Source of the DNA: an uncultured Alphaproteobacteria bacterium
Lineage (GTDB): Bacteria > Pseudomonadota > Alphaproteobacteria > GCA-2731375
Length of the DNA: 64,000 bases
Direction: 5' to 3'
NCBI GenBank assembly: GCA_951812805.1
Contig: CATOSZ010000003.1
Location: 1,814,557 to 1,878,556 of the forward strand
Positions 46,366-55,752 of the stretch are shown in pieces. The translations under genes and the position numbers were made by a program. The notes beneath the pieces are model-generated. The model was not told the DNA's origin. It was given only the letters and a program-made list of their open reading frames with translations, and made no database searches. Numbering within the stretch: position 1 is the stretch's first letter; every line of letters starts with the position of its first letter.

Positions 46366-47640
46366 ATGAACTTGGCTGTACGATCAGATCGAACGTTTCT
46401 GCAATGGTCGATTGTAGCCTTGTTGCTGTTTACCGGTTCAATTGTGAGGGAGGGTTCTATTTGGGGGCATCTAATAGTCATTTTTGCGGTTTTCGTTTTG
46501 TGCCTATGTTTAATGTGTGTTTCGACCAAGAGGCTTCCCAGGGAATGCTGGCGTAACGTTTTTATATTCTGGTCGGTTTTGTTCGCTATCCATCTTTATG
46601 GACTGTTGCTGACCGTCGCCGTTTCGGGCGCGACCCGAGAGGCACTTGTTTACATGGGGCGTTGGATCCCCCTGTATTTAATACCCATCATACCCCTGAT
46701 ATTTACGCAACGAAATGATTGGGTCTTTATCCTGAAAGCACTGGTGCTGGTGGGGCTTTTCCAAGCTGTATATACTGAATATTTTGTCCTTTCGGGTGGT
46801 TTGGCCTCCTATCGGGCCGTGGTCGAGGAATTCATCGACGTCGTTTATTTTTACGCATCGGTCGCAGTTGTGGCGACAGTTTTCATTGTGCCTATGAGAA
46901 AGCTATTTCGGTTGGCCCTCATAGTGATCTTAGTGATATTTTTGTTCCGAATGGGTTTGGAAGTTAGTCGGACGCAGTTCGGTGGATTCTTGCTTGCCGT
47001 GGGCTGGGCCCTATTGTTCAAAGTGTGCCACGACTGGGGTTGGCGGAAGAGAATTGCCTGGTTTGCCACGCTGATGGTAGTGGGAGTCGTGGGAATTCTA
47101 ATGTTTCAAGCGTTCCTCATTGGTACAGGCGAAGAGCCATATATAGAGCGACTATTTCGACGATTTGATGCGACAGGCGGTTCAATTACCTACCGTTGGA
47201 CAGAACTTTCTTACGGCTGGGCATATGGCGGAGTCTTCGGAGACGGCTGGGGTACAAGTCGAGATTTCGGTGCAGCGGTCGTTTATACGAAAGCATCAAA
47301 AGCTTTGTATGTCAAACCGTATATCCACAATATATTAGCCTATTTTGGCTGGAAGCTCGGTGTTGTCGGCGTCATTCTGGCAATTGCGGTTTTCGTTTTT
47401 GTCATGATATGTATCGCAGTCAGTTTTAGGGCCGCCGATCGTTTGGGTACTGTCGTCTCATGCTGCCTCATTGTATGGTTGTTCCACAGTAGTTGGGGAC
47501 TGGTTTATTTGAGGTTTGACATGTCGATTTGGTTCGCGGTCCTGATATGTTACTTTTTGGTTGTTTACGGAAACAAGGGGCGCTTGATGATTTGGCGGGG
47601 ACAGTATCGAGAGAATGTTCGTCGGGAGATAATAGCTTGA
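46366..47640 (+). CDS. wzy: Wzy-like polysaccharide polymerase (O-antigen ligase fold)
   Basis: A 424-residue membrane protein with about 10-12 hydrophobic helices and a large loop near residues 245-310 (GEEPYIERLFRRFDATGGSI, YRWTELSYGWAYGGVFGDGW). This loop pattern occurs in the Wzy_C/O-antigen ligase superfamily. Expected role: periplasmic polymerisation of repeat units delivered by the flippase. ATG at 46366. The stop codon overlaps the TTG of the next glycosyltransferase gene by 4 bases. Sequence divergence in this family makes the distinction between ligase and polymerase tentative. Confidence 0.78.
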   Translation: MNLAVRSDRTFLQWSIVALLLFTGSIVREGSIWGHLIVIFAVFVLCLCLMCVSTKRLPRECWRNVFIFWSVLFAIHLYGLLLTVAVSGATREALVYMGRWIPLYLIPIIPLIFTQRNDWVFILKALVLVGLFQAVYTEYFVLSGGLASYRAVVEEFIDVVYFYASVAVVATVFIVPMRKLFRLALIVILVIFLFRMGLEVSRTQFGGFLLAVGWALLFKVCHDWGWRKRIAWFATLMVVGVVGILMFQAFLIGTGEEPYIERLFRRFDATGGSITYRWTELSYGWAYGGVFGDGWGTSRDFGAAVVYTKASKALYVKPYIHNILAYFGWKLGVVGVILAIAVFVFVMICIAVSFRAADRLGTVVSCCLIVWLFHSSWGLVYLRFDMSIWFAVLICYFLVVYGNKGRLMIWRGQYRENVRREIIA

Positions 47641-48890
47641 AACCGACGAGTGGTACTTTCGAGGGGCCGTCGGCGGACCTGAACGTGAATAGGCCGAGTA
47701 TCGCATTTTTATTCTGGGGTGAAACCCTGATGCCGCGACACGAGGTCATGATAGAAACGCTTAGCCGTAAGGGACATCGCGTCGATGTGTTGGCGTGGCG
47801 ACGCAGCACTGAGGGTTCCTTTCCAACCCGTAAGGATTGGATATACATCACGGCGCGCGCGTCTGTGGGCCGAAAATCTACCGTTTTTGGTTTGCCTTTA
47901 ATGCTTCTTCGGTTTTGTCGGGCGTTGCGGTTGCTGCGTCAGGACGGCGGGGGGGATGTTCTGGTAATTACACATCTTTTGCAAATGCCAGTCTCGTTCC
48001 GACAGAACCGTGCTCTCCTGTACGATAGTATTGATCTGTTTTCGGTTGAGATGTCGTTGCACTTTCGTTCTCTCGGGCCGTACGTTTGTCGGGCCCTAGA
48101 AGTTGTCGAGGGTGTTCTATTAAGGCGGTTCGATGGTATTTGGGCCGTCGATTCCCGCAACGACACGGTATTGAAACGGCTACAAAAGTCCTGCCCCAAT
48201 ACCCAGGCCATATGGAACGTACCGTCGCTCTGTCAGGGGCCGAGTCCAGAGTCACGAGCCGCGGCTCGACGGTTCGTGGGCGACAAGTTCACAATTGTAT
48301 ATACGGGGACAATTATGTACGATAAGGGCGTCGACATTGTCGCCCGAGCGATCGCCCGTTTGCGGGATCGCGTCGATGATTTGCAGTTGGTCCTCATCGG
48401 TAATATGTGGGAGGATAGATCGGTGTTTGAAGGACGTTTGGCAGTACTCGGTATTCTGGATCGGGTTCGCGTCGTGGACAGAATCGACTACAATGCCATG
48501 TTGTCCTACCTTGAGTGCTGTCACGTGGCAGTTGCATTGTATAAGGAAACGCGACAGTACGTGGGGCTATCAGCAGGGAATAGCCGTAAAATTTTCACCT
48601 ATATGCAGGCTGGTTTGCCGATTATAGGACCGAGTTTCGGGGAAATCGGTGATATGGTGCGCCGCGTCGGGTGCGGCGTGTTGGTGGATCCGCAAGATGT
48701 GGATGGTGTCGCCGACGCCATTGAGACGATGTGGCGTAATGAAGAGGATCGTGTCGCCATGGCACAAACTGGCCGGGAGGCGTTTCAGACCCGCTATAAT
48801 TGGGAGACGGAAGAGGTGAAGTTTCTTCAGGTCTTCGAGCGAGCGCTGTCGTCGCGGCGCCGGGAAACGAGCCCGGAAGGGGGGAGATAG
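47637..48890 (+). CDS. Family 4-type glycosyltransferase
   Basis: A GT-B glycosyltransferase of 417 residues. The N-terminal half has [19 protein letters not shown]. The C-terminal half has the donor-site pattern [37 protein letters not shown] and [22 protein letters not shown] at 47637 (behind GGGAG) overlaps the polymerase stop; the first ATG is about 31 codons later and would truncate the fold. It lies at the start of a run of overlapping genes. Donor and acceptor unknown. Confidence 0.83.
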   Translation: MKPTSGTFEGPSADLNVNRPSIAFLFWGETLMPRHEVMIETLSRKGHRVDVLAWRRSTEGSFPTRKDWIYITARASVGRKSTVFGLPLMLLRFCRALRLLRQDGGGDVLVITHLLQMPVSFRQNRALLYDSIDLFSVEMSLHFRSLGPYVCRALEVVEGVLLRRFDGIWAVDSRNDTVLKRLQKSCPNTQAIWNVPSLCQGPSPESRAAARRFVGDKFTIVYTGTIMYDKGVDIVARAIARLRDRVDDLQLVLIGNMWEDRSVFEGRLAVLGILDRVRVVDRIDYNAMLSYLECCHVAVALYKETRQYVGLSAGNSRKIFTYMQAGLPIIGPSFGEIGDMVRRVGCGVLVDPQDVDGVADAIETMWRNEEDRVAMAQTGREAFQTRYNWETEEVKFLQVFERALSSRRRETSPEGGR

Positions 48891-49543
48891 TGTTGGAAGA
48901 CCATTTGCAGATGGTGCGGGAGCTCGATAGCAGTTGTATTATTCAACCTGGTGCAGTGGTCGGATTGCGTTACCGAGTTGATGCGCATCCGGCGATTATC
49001 GGTCCGAGATCGACGGTTCGAAGCGGTGCTATAATCTACGCCGATGTACAGATCGGCACCGATTTTGTTTCTGGACATAACGTGCTGATCCGAGAGAAAA
49101 CGATCATCGGAGACAGGGTGGTGGTGGGAACCAACGGTGTCATCGAAGGGCAATGCCGGATTGGCAGCTTCGTCAAGATCGAGTCGAACTGTTTTGTTCC
49201 GACCCACACCAAGATCGGTGATGGTGTCTTCCTGGGTCCCAATGTCGTACTCACCAACGACAGGTATCCCTTGAGGCGGCGTAGTGAATATAAGCCCGCC
49301 GGCCCGATCGTCGAGGACGACGTCACAATCGGCGCCGGGGCGGTTATTTGTCCGGGGGTCACGATTGGTTGCAGGTCCTTCATAGCCGCAGGTGCCGTCG
49401 TGACGAGTGATGTTCCCGCCGGCTCTCTCGTCGTCGGCGTGCCGGCTCGATCGCGGCCTTTGCCGGAGTATCTCGACGAGCCCAACATGGCCCTTTCGTG
49501 GATCGACAAGGATGGTCGGAATTTGAGGACTGGCAGGACATGA
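48890..49543 (+). CDS. Left-handed beta-helix N-acetyltransferase
   Basis: A hexapeptide-repeat acyltransferase of about 217 residues (LbH fold). Successive hexapeptides are seen in [31 protein letters not shown] and [20 protein letters not shown]. The His/Asn-type active site is likely near [12 protein letters not shown]. The layout resembles WbpD/WlbB enzymes that N-acetylate 3-amino sugars. GTG at 48890 or TTG at 48893 behind AAGGGGGGAG. It overlaps both neighbours and sits next to a Gfo/Idh oxidoreductase and a DegT aminotransferase, the same trio as in that pathway. Confidence 0.82.
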   Translation: MLEDHLQMVRELDSSCIIQPGAVVGLRYRVDAHPAIIGPRSTVRSGAIIYADVQIGTDFVSGHNVLIREKTIIGDRVVVGTNGVIEGQCRIGSFVKIESNCFVPTHTKIGDGVFLGPNVVLTNDRYPLRRRSEYKPAGPIVEDDVTIGAGAVICPGVTIGCRSFIAAGAVVTSDVPAGSLVVGVPARSRPLPEYLDEPNMALSWIDKDGRNLRTGRT

Positions 49544-50547
49544 AGATAGCCATATTGGGCTGCGGAAAACAGGGCGCCAAGCACGTTGAAGGATTGCGTG
49601 CCGTCGGGGATACCGAACTTGTCCTGTATGATAGAGACGTTGCGTTCTCGCGTGCACTTGGTGAACAGACGGGTTTGCCCTGGGTGGCGGAACTCGATGA
49701 GGTGCTATCGGATCCGACGGTGATTGCGGTCGACGTCGCGACACCGACGCCGTCACACGCGGAGCTCCTTACCCTGGCGATCGCGGCGGGGAAGCACTTT
49801 TTTTGTGAGAAGCCGCTCTGTCTGTCCAGTGCGGAGGCGGGGGAAATTCAGCGTTTTTCGCGAGAACGCGGCTGTGTTGGTATGGTGGGGTACATCTACC
49901 GGTTTTCTCCCGTCTTCGCCGAGATCGATCGATTGCTGCAAAGAAGCGTGCCCGAAGTACGTAGTCCCGCAATCGGACGCGTCAATTCGGCCATTTTGCG
50001 CCTTGGTGGCCGTGGATCTCACCAAGCCTGGAAACACAACCTGTCGACCGGCGGGGGGGCACTCAATGAGATGATGGTTCACATGGTCGATCTGGCGCTC
50101 TGGTATTTTGGTGCAGCAGCGGAAGCCTCCCTTGTCCGCAACGAATTGTTGCGTCCCGTGCGAACTATCGCCGGCGAGGCCGTGGAAGCGGATGCCCCCG
50201 ATTACTGTGTCGCTTTACTGCGCAGCGTCACGGGTGTCGAGATTTTGATCCAGTCCGATCTACTGACGCCTTCTTTTTCGCAGTTCGTCGAGATTCAGGG
50301 TGATAATGGTAGTATATTGGCGTCGATTCAGGATACCGTTACTTCTTATGTCTTCTGCATCGAAGAGGCTGGAGGGTTCCAGCAGGGACGGACCGAAATG
50401 CAGTTCGGAAAACGGAATCTCTTCCATACGCAAATGATGGAATTTGTGACTGCGATACGTGAAAAGCGTGAGCCCCACGGAAACAGTATCGCGGATTCGT
50501 TGACGTTGTTACGTACCTTGGAGAAGCTTGAGGAAAAAATACCATGA
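49540..50547 (+). CDS. Gfo/Idh/MocA-type nucleotide-sugar oxidoreductase
   Basis: A 335-residue NAD(P)-dependent enzyme. The Rossmann start is [19 protein letters not shown], the catalytic-Lys motif is [11 protein letters not shown], and the second domain has [20 protein letters not shown]. The ATG overlaps the acetyltransferase stop (ATGA). By position it may do the 3-oxidation that prepares a sugar for the downstream aminotransferase, as WbpB/WlbA does, but the sequence alone does not define the substrate. Confidence 0.8.
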   Translation: MKIAILGCGKQGAKHVEGLRAVGDTELVLYDRDVAFSRALGEQTGLPWVAELDEVLSDPTVIAVDVATPTPSHAELLTLAIAAGKHFFCEKPLCLSSAEAGEIQRFSRERGCVGMVGYIYRFSPVFAEIDRLLQRSVPEVRSPAIGRVNSAILRLGGRGSHQAWKHNLSTGGGALNEMMVHMVDLALWYFGAAAEASLVRNELLRPVRTIAGEAVEADAPDYCVALLRSVTGVEILIQSDLLTPSFSQFVEIQGDNGSILASIQDTVTSYVFCIEEAGGFQQGRTEMQFGKRNLFHTQMMEFVTAIREKREPHGNSIADSLTLLRTLEKLEEKIP

Positions 50548-51659
50548 CCAAAACGATCCCCATTAGCGATGTCACGTTGACCGAAAGTGAAATCTCTGCG
50601 GCGGTCGAGGTTCTTCGTTCGGGCAACCTACGGCAGGGCAAGAAATGTCAGGCCTTTGAAGCTGAGTTTGCCGAGGCGGTTGGCGCTGCTCATGCAGTTA
50701 GTTGTGCCAACGGCAGTGCTGCGCTTCATCTGGCATATGCCGCCGTTTTGGAGCCGGGCGATGAGATACTGGTACCGGATTTTACTTTCATAGCAACAGC
50801 CAGCATGGCTTCTCTTACCGGTGTGACCCCCGTCTTCTGTGATGTCGATCTCGACAGTTTTCACATAGACCTTACAGACGCCGAGAGTAAGGTTAGTGAT
50901 CGAACCAAGGCCATCGCTCCGGTGCATCTTTTCGGGAATGTCGTCGATTTGGAGGCAGTACACGCCTTCGCTGATCGTCACGACCTTTTCGTGATTTGGG
51001 ATGGGGCTCAATCTCACGGAGCGCTCTACAAGGGTCGGCCGATTGGCGGCGAAAAGGACTTTGTCACTTATTCTTTCTATCCGTCGAAGAACATGTATGT
51101 CGGCGAAGGTGGCATGGTGTGTACCGAGAGCAAAGACATGGCGGAGCGGTTACGGTTACTCAGAAGCCACGGAGCGTCGGGAAAGTATGTGCATACTGTG
51201 ATCGGCTTCAATTACCGCATGACGGACATCGAAGCATCCATTGGCCGAGAACAATTGAAGCGCCTCGATTCTATGATCGAAGTGCGTCGGCGCAACGCAC
51301 AGATCTATGATGAAACGCTTTCCGGTATCGCGGGCCTGCGGTTACCGAAGGTCGACCCAAATGTTTCGCATAGTTATCATCAATATTGCATTTGTATTGA
51401 GTCCGATAATGCGCACGTCTCCCGAGATATGATGGAGGATGCCTTGCGGCAGAATCAAATCCAGTGCGGCATCCATTATCCACGTGGTTTGCATCAACAG
51501 CCGGTCTATCAAGGCCTGAATCGCTATAATGGTTATCCGAATTCCGAACGTTTGGCGCGGGAGATTCTGGCAATTCCCGTGCACCATGGACTTGAAGAAC
51601 AGGATGTTCATACGGTCTCGTCGGTTATCCGAAGCCTTTTCGAAAAGGCTGGAGCGTAG
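50544..51659 (+). CDS. DegT/DnrJ/EryC1 sugar aminotransferase (first copy)
   Basis: A PLP enzyme of 371 residues. Motifs are SGNLRQGKKCQAFE, VSCANGSAALHLAYAA, VIWDGAQSHGA and the PLP-Lys segment FYPSKNMYVGEGGM. ATGA overlap with the upstream oxidoreductase. Likely adds an amino group to a keto-sugar nucleotide made by the oxidoreductase or the 4,6-dehydratase. The neighbouring acetyltransferase would then N-acetylate the product. Confidence 0.87.
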   Translation: MTKTIPISDVTLTESEISAAVEVLRSGNLRQGKKCQAFEAEFAEAVGAAHAVSCANGSAALHLAYAAVLEPGDEILVPDFTFIATASMASLTGVTPVFCDVDLDSFHIDLTDAESKVSDRTKAIAPVHLFGNVVDLEAVHAFADRHDLFVIWDGAQSHGALYKGRPIGGEKDFVTYSFYPSKNMYVGEGGMVCTESKDMAERLRLLRSHGASGKYVHTVIGFNYRMTDIEASIGREQLKRLDSMIEVRRRNAQIYDETLSGIAGLRLPKVDPNVSHSYHQYCICIESDNAHVSRDMMEDALRQNQIQCGIHYPRGLHQQPVYQGLNRYNGYPNSERLAREILAIPVHHGLEEQDVHTVSSVIRSLFEKAGA

Positions 51660-51685
51660 CTTAGGAAACCGGGAGTTTTTTGGCA

Positions 51686-53815
51686 ATGGGAAATTTGCGA
51701 GGTGCTCCGCGAGACAATGTCGGAGTGGGAATCGTCGGTTGTGGGAATATCGCGGTAAAGCATCTCGAGGCATTCGCAAATATTTACAGAGACTGCCGCA
51801 TCGTTTGCTGCGACTTGTCAGCGACCAAAGCCCGGTTTTTGGCGGAGAGGAATAATCTCGACGGCTGGTATACCTCGGTGGACGAAATGCTCGAGGACTT
51901 CCATCCGGGCCGCGTCCATCTCACAATGCCCCCTGTGCGGCGGGTGGAGATGGTGGAGAAGTTGCTGCGGGCAGGAGTCGATATTTATGTCGAGAAACCG
52001 TTTGCCGCTTCGGGTGATGAGGCCGGACGCATTCTAGAACTCGCTGCTGAAACTGGGCGCGTTGTTGTGCCCGGGCATTGTTTCAACAGCGATGACAGGG
52101 TGGTGGCGCTCCGGCGGGATCTAGCGGCAGGACGGATTGGCGACGTAATCGGGATGGAGATACGTGAGTCCTTTATATATGATCCCGCGGCAGGGAGTAA
52201 CAAGGATTGGATGAATGCCCTGCCAGGGCAGATGATTTCTGATCTGTTGCCCCATTATTTGACATTAGCAACGGCGGCCGTAGGGAAGGTGCACCTATCA
52301 CATGTAGAAGTCTCACGGGATGATTCCGGTCGGGCCGTGGGCGTTCTCCTTGTTCTTTGGGCAATTGAACCAGGTTCGGAGAAAGCCGTCGTCACGGTTA
52401 ATCTTGATTTCCGCGATAAACTCGGGGAGCGAAGCGTCGATGTCAGGGGTACGGACGGAAGGATCTGGATCAATTTTCTGGCCAACACCATGACCTGCCG
52501 AAGGACCAGGGCTTTGCCGGGTCCAGTCGAGGCTATTCTTTTGGAAGCCCAGCAGGGCCTCATTTCTATATTCTCCCTTACCGGAAGCGTTTTGAGTAAG
52601 ATGTTTCGTACAGGTAACAGTTACCAGCTTCTGCACAATGCCGTCAGAGACTTCCATTACGGTCTCGACGATGGGGAAAGAAAGTTTTCCGATCCGGAGA
52701 TCACGCATAATATCTACAAAGTGCTGGATAGATTCGCTGCTAAGTTTGAGTCGACGACGGCTTCCGTCAATTTGATAAAGGCGTGTCCGGCCATACCGGG
52801 AACCGTGGCGCAAAGCAGCGAAGGGCGGGGGGTCGTTGCGGTCACAGGCGCGTCGGGCTTCCTTGGCCGCGCTGTTATCGATGTCCTCTCGGACCTGGGT
52901 TTGGACGTGAGGATCCTGACGACCCGCGCCGACTATCGGTTGCCGGCAGATATTTCTACGCCTGAACGGTTCCAGATTCTTCCCACCGACTATGCGCAGC
53001 CGGAACAGCTGCAGCAACAGTTGCACGGTGTCGACACGGTAGTACACATGGCTGCGGCGACTGCCGGGAACCTCATGGATCATATTCAAGGGACGGTAGG
53101 TTCAACCGAAGCTATTCTCGCTGCGCTCGACAACAATCCTAACATCAAGGCACTGGTGTACGTCAGCTCGTTGAGCGTGCTCGACGCCAGCCAGGTTGGC
53201 GAACGGACGTTCGTTGACGAAACATTTCCATTGGAGTCCCACCCTTCGCGCCGTGGGGCCTACGCCCAAGCTAAGCAACTTGCGGAGGAACGGGTCCAGG
53301 AATGGCTGAGTGGCTCATGCCGAGATATCCGCGTTTCCATCGTTCGACCGGGCGTGATCTATAGCGAGGGACGGAATCCACTTCAGTTGATTAAGTTGTT
53401 TTCACGCAGGAAATGCGCATACGTCGTGGGTCCCTCAGGGCGGCGGTATCCGTTCGTGCACCGCGACAATGTTGCCAGCCTGATTGGCCATCTCATCGAA
53501 CAAGGCGGCGCAGGAATATTTAACGTCGTTGATGAAGTTCGTCCATCTCTGAGCGACATCAAACGTTTTTTGGACGCTCAGACCAGTGCGCCGGTGGGAA
53601 TTGCCGTTCTTCCTCCCGTGTTGCTCCGCAGTTTGTTCCCACTGTTGAATCTCGCCGGAAGGATGTTCATCGGTCGCGAGCATCATGTCAGTTATAAGCT
53701 CAGGACGCAGTTGGCGAGTGGCCAGTTTGGGGCCGGCGCCTTGGCGAGTCTCTCCTGGACGCCACCTCGGCGTGACAGTCAGATCTTTTACACGAGTCTG
53801 TTGAGCAACACCTGA
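51686..53815 (+). CDS. Fusion of a Gfo/Idh oxidoreductase and an extended SDR
   Basis: A two-enzyme protein of about 709 residues. Residues about 1-370 form a Gfo/Idh/MocA unit with GIVGCGNIAVKHLEAF, YVEKPFAASGDE and GHCFNSDDR. A linker ends near SSEGRG. Residues about 388-700 are an extended SDR with VAVTGASGFLGRAVIDVL, YVSSLSVLDA, YAQAKQLAEE (YxxxK) and a SIVRPGVIYSEG motif. The ATG at 51686 is 10 bases after GGGAG; TTG at 51680 is an alternative. The whole frame is continuous with no sign of a sequencing join. Two successive redox or epimerase steps on one nucleotide sugar are likely. Confidence 0.83.
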   Translation: MGNLRGAPRDNVGVGIVGCGNIAVKHLEAFANIYRDCRIVCCDLSATKARFLAERNNLDGWYTSVDEMLEDFHPGRVHLTMPPVRRVEMVEKLLRAGVDIYVEKPFAASGDEAGRILELAAETGRVVVPGHCFNSDDRVVALRRDLAAGRIGDVIGMEIRESFIYDPAAGSNKDWMNALPGQMISDLLPHYLTLATAAVGKVHLSHVEVSRDDSGRAVGVLLVLWAIEPGSEKAVVTVNLDFRDKLGERSVDVRGTDGRIWINFLANTMTCRRTRALPGPVEAILLEAQQGLISIFSLTGSVLSKMFRTGNSYQLLHNAVRDFHYGLDDGERKFSDPEITHNIYKVLDRFAAKFESTTASVNLIKACPAIPGTVAQSSEGRGVVAVTGASGFLGRAVIDVLSDLGLDVRILTTRADYRLPADISTPERFQILPTDYAQPEQLQQQLHGVDTVVHMAAATAGNLMDHIQGTVGSTEAILAALDNNPNIKALVYVSSLSVLDASQVGERTFVDETFPLESHPSRRGAYAQAKQLAEERVQEWLSGSCRDIRVSIVRPGVIYSEGRNPLQLIKLFSRRKCAYVVGPSGRRYPFVHRDNVASLIGHLIEQGGAGIFNVVDEVRPSLSDIKRFLDAQTSAPVGIAVLPPVLLRSLFPLLNLAGRMFIGREHHVSYKLRTQLASGQFGAGALASLSWTPPRRDSQIFYTSLLSNT

Positions 53816-53859
53816 ATTGTCTATAGTCACGCAAGAAAGTATCTCGGTGGAGGCCGACA

Positions 53860-55047
53860 ATGGGCTTTTGGGATAGTGCTCTCATCGGCGCACTGGCGGC
53901 CTCGGTCCTGCTGGTGTGTTACGTTTACGGCGGCTATCTCGTGATGCTATGGATCCTCCACCGGTGCTTCGGCAAGGGTGGCCGTGACGTTTCGACGCGG
54001 CCCGACGATACGGTTGCGCCGCCGAGGATCACGGTCATCGTTGCCGCGTACAACGAAGAAGCTCGCATTGCCCGTCGCTTGCAGAACTTTTTGGACTGCA
54101 ATTATCCCGCCGAACGGCTCGAGATAATCATCGCACTCGATGGCGGCGACGACCGCACGCAAGAGATCGTCGAGGGTTTCAACGACACGCGAATATCCTG
54201 TTTGTCGTCGACCGAGAGGACTGGGAAAAGCGGCGCCCAGAATGCGGCGGCGGCGGCGGCTGGCGGCGAGATCCTCCTTTTTACGGACGCTGACACGGAG
54301 TTCGCGGTCGATTTTCTCGACCGCATCGTCGAACCCTTCGAGGATTCGCGTGTCGGTCTGGTCGATGGTCGGCTCTTCTTCGGCTATCCGGGTGGGAGCG
54401 ACGTGGCGGTATCGCAAGGTTTTTATTGGCGAATGGAACTGGCCCAGCGGGACCTCGAAAGCCGCCTCGGGATCTTGGCGGTTGCCTCGGGCGCGTGCCT
54501 GGCCCTTCGCGCAAGTCTCTACGAGGGGTTGCCTTTACAATATGGTGATGATTGCATATTACCACTCCAAGTGACCCGGCATGGGCACGAAGTTCGCCAC
54601 CATCCTCTCGCACAGGCGCACGACATCGGTGCTCCGGATTTCGAGGCCGAGTTTGCAAGCCGGGTCCGCATGACGCTTCGCAACTGGGGGGGGACGTGGA
54701 GCATGGCAGAAATGCTGAATCCTCTGCGTCACCCGGGTGTTTCCTTCGGGTTGTGGTCTCACAAGATACTCCGCTGGCTCTCCCCGGTTTTCCTCGCCGG
54801 TATATTCGTGTTTGCGCATTTTTTGTTTTTCCAGGGACATACTCTGGGCTACATAGTAGCGATCGTGGCGGATGGGCTGCTTGCCTGGACAGTGATTTGC
54901 GTCTTGGCGTTTCGTTTGTCCGTCAGACTTCCGATGCAAAATATTCTAATTGGCTTTGCCGTGGCCAACTCAGCATTTATGATTGGTGTCGCGAAGGGCG
55001 TCTTAGGACAAAAGATGAAACAGTATAGCAAAGGGGCGTCCAGGTGA
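53860..55047 (+). CDS. Membrane family 2 glycosyltransferase
   Basis: A 395-residue processive-looking GT2. An N-terminal helix (LIGALAASVLLVCYVYGGYL) precedes the GT-A domain: ITVIVAAYNEEARIARRL, IIALDGGDDRTQ and the DxD in LLFTDADTEF. A QYGDDCILPLQ acceptor motif is present, and about three C-terminal helices end the protein. ATG at 53860 follows GTGGAGG. It may add one sugar to the lipid-linked unit on the cytoplasmic face. A cellulose-type synthase is less likely, as there is no c-di-GMP-binding PilZ domain. Confidence 0.84.
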   Translation: MGFWDSALIGALAASVLLVCYVYGGYLVMLWILHRCFGKGGRDVSTRPDDTVAPPRITVIVAAYNEEARIARRLQNFLDCNYPAERLEIIIALDGGDDRTQEIVEGFNDTRISCLSSTERTGKSGAQNAAAAAAGGEILLFTDADTEFAVDFLDRIVEPFEDSRVGLVDGRLFFGYPGGSDVAVSQGFYWRMELAQRDLESRLGILAVASGACLALRASLYEGLPLQYGDDCILPLQVTRHGHEVRHHPLAQAHDIGAPDFEAEFASRVRMTLRNWGGTWSMAEMLNPLRHPGVSFGLWSHKILRWLSPVFLAGIFVFAHFLFFQGHTLGYIVAIVADGLLAWTVICVLAFRLSVRLPMQNILIGFAVANSAFMIGVAKGVLGQKMKQYSKGASR

Positions 55048-55742
55048 TGGCAGACGAAGAAGAAAGAATACGCCGTGTCTACCAGAAACGGGACGCCGAA
55101 GGCAAGAACAACCTATACGCGTGGAACCAACCCGATGTACTGTATTCCCAGTTTTCTTTCCAGCGTGGGATGGTCAGGGCCCTGACGGGGTCCGGGATCA
55201 CGAACCTGGCCGAGCTCGAAATCCTCGATGTGGGTTGTGGCTCGGGCGCCTGGCTGCGCACCCTCGCCGACTGGCGTGGCAGTATCAACGGCTTACATGG
55301 CATCGATTTGCTCGAGGACCGGATTAATCTTGCACGAGAACTCAATCCTGCGCTCGACGTTACGCTCGGAAATGGAGAGCGGCTTCCTTTCGACGACGCG
55401 CAATTCGACTTGGTGACCGCCAAAGTCGTTTTTGCAACAATTCTGGACGATGAGATCAGACGTTCCGTCGCCGATGATATCGGACGGGTGGCCAAGCCGG
55501 ACGGTCGAGTGGTGATATTTGATTTTGTGGTATCGAACCCGAGGAATCCGGACGTACGAAAATTCGGCCTCGGCGATGTCCGAAAGGCGTTCCCCGAATG
55601 GCATTGCGATGTCTATAGGCTCCACCTGGCCCCGCCCATTGCCCGTATCATTTGTCGCATCTCTCCATCCATCGCGCACGCAATGGAAGTTGTCCTGCCC
55701 TTCCTGCGATCTCACGCCATCTATGTTTTGCGTCGGCAGTAG
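55047..55742 (+). CDS. SAM-dependent methyltransferase
   Basis: A class I methyltransferase of 231 residues. Motif I is LEILDVGCGSGAWLRTLADW, the acidic end of strand 2 is GIDLLEDRI, and strand 4 is FDLVTAKVVFATI. ATG at 55047 (or GTG at 55044) overlaps the glycosyltransferase stop. It probably methylates a sugar or the non-reducing end of the glycan; end methylation can limit chain length. The C-terminus has a hydrophobic patch (ICRISPSIAHAMEVVLPF) that may sit at the membrane. Confidence 0.8.
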   Translation: MADEEERIRRVYQKRDAEGKNNLYAWNQPDVLYSQFSFQRGMVRALTGSGITNLAELEILDVGCGSGAWLRTLADWRGSINGLHGIDLLEDRINLARELNPALDVTLGNGERLPFDDAQFDLVTAKVVFATILDDEIRRSVADDIGRVAKPDGRVVIFDFVVSNPRNPDVRKFGLGDVRKAFPEWHCDVYRLHLAPPIARIICRISPSIAHAMEVVLPFLRSHAIYVLRRQ

Positions 55743-55752
55743 GAGTTGGAGC

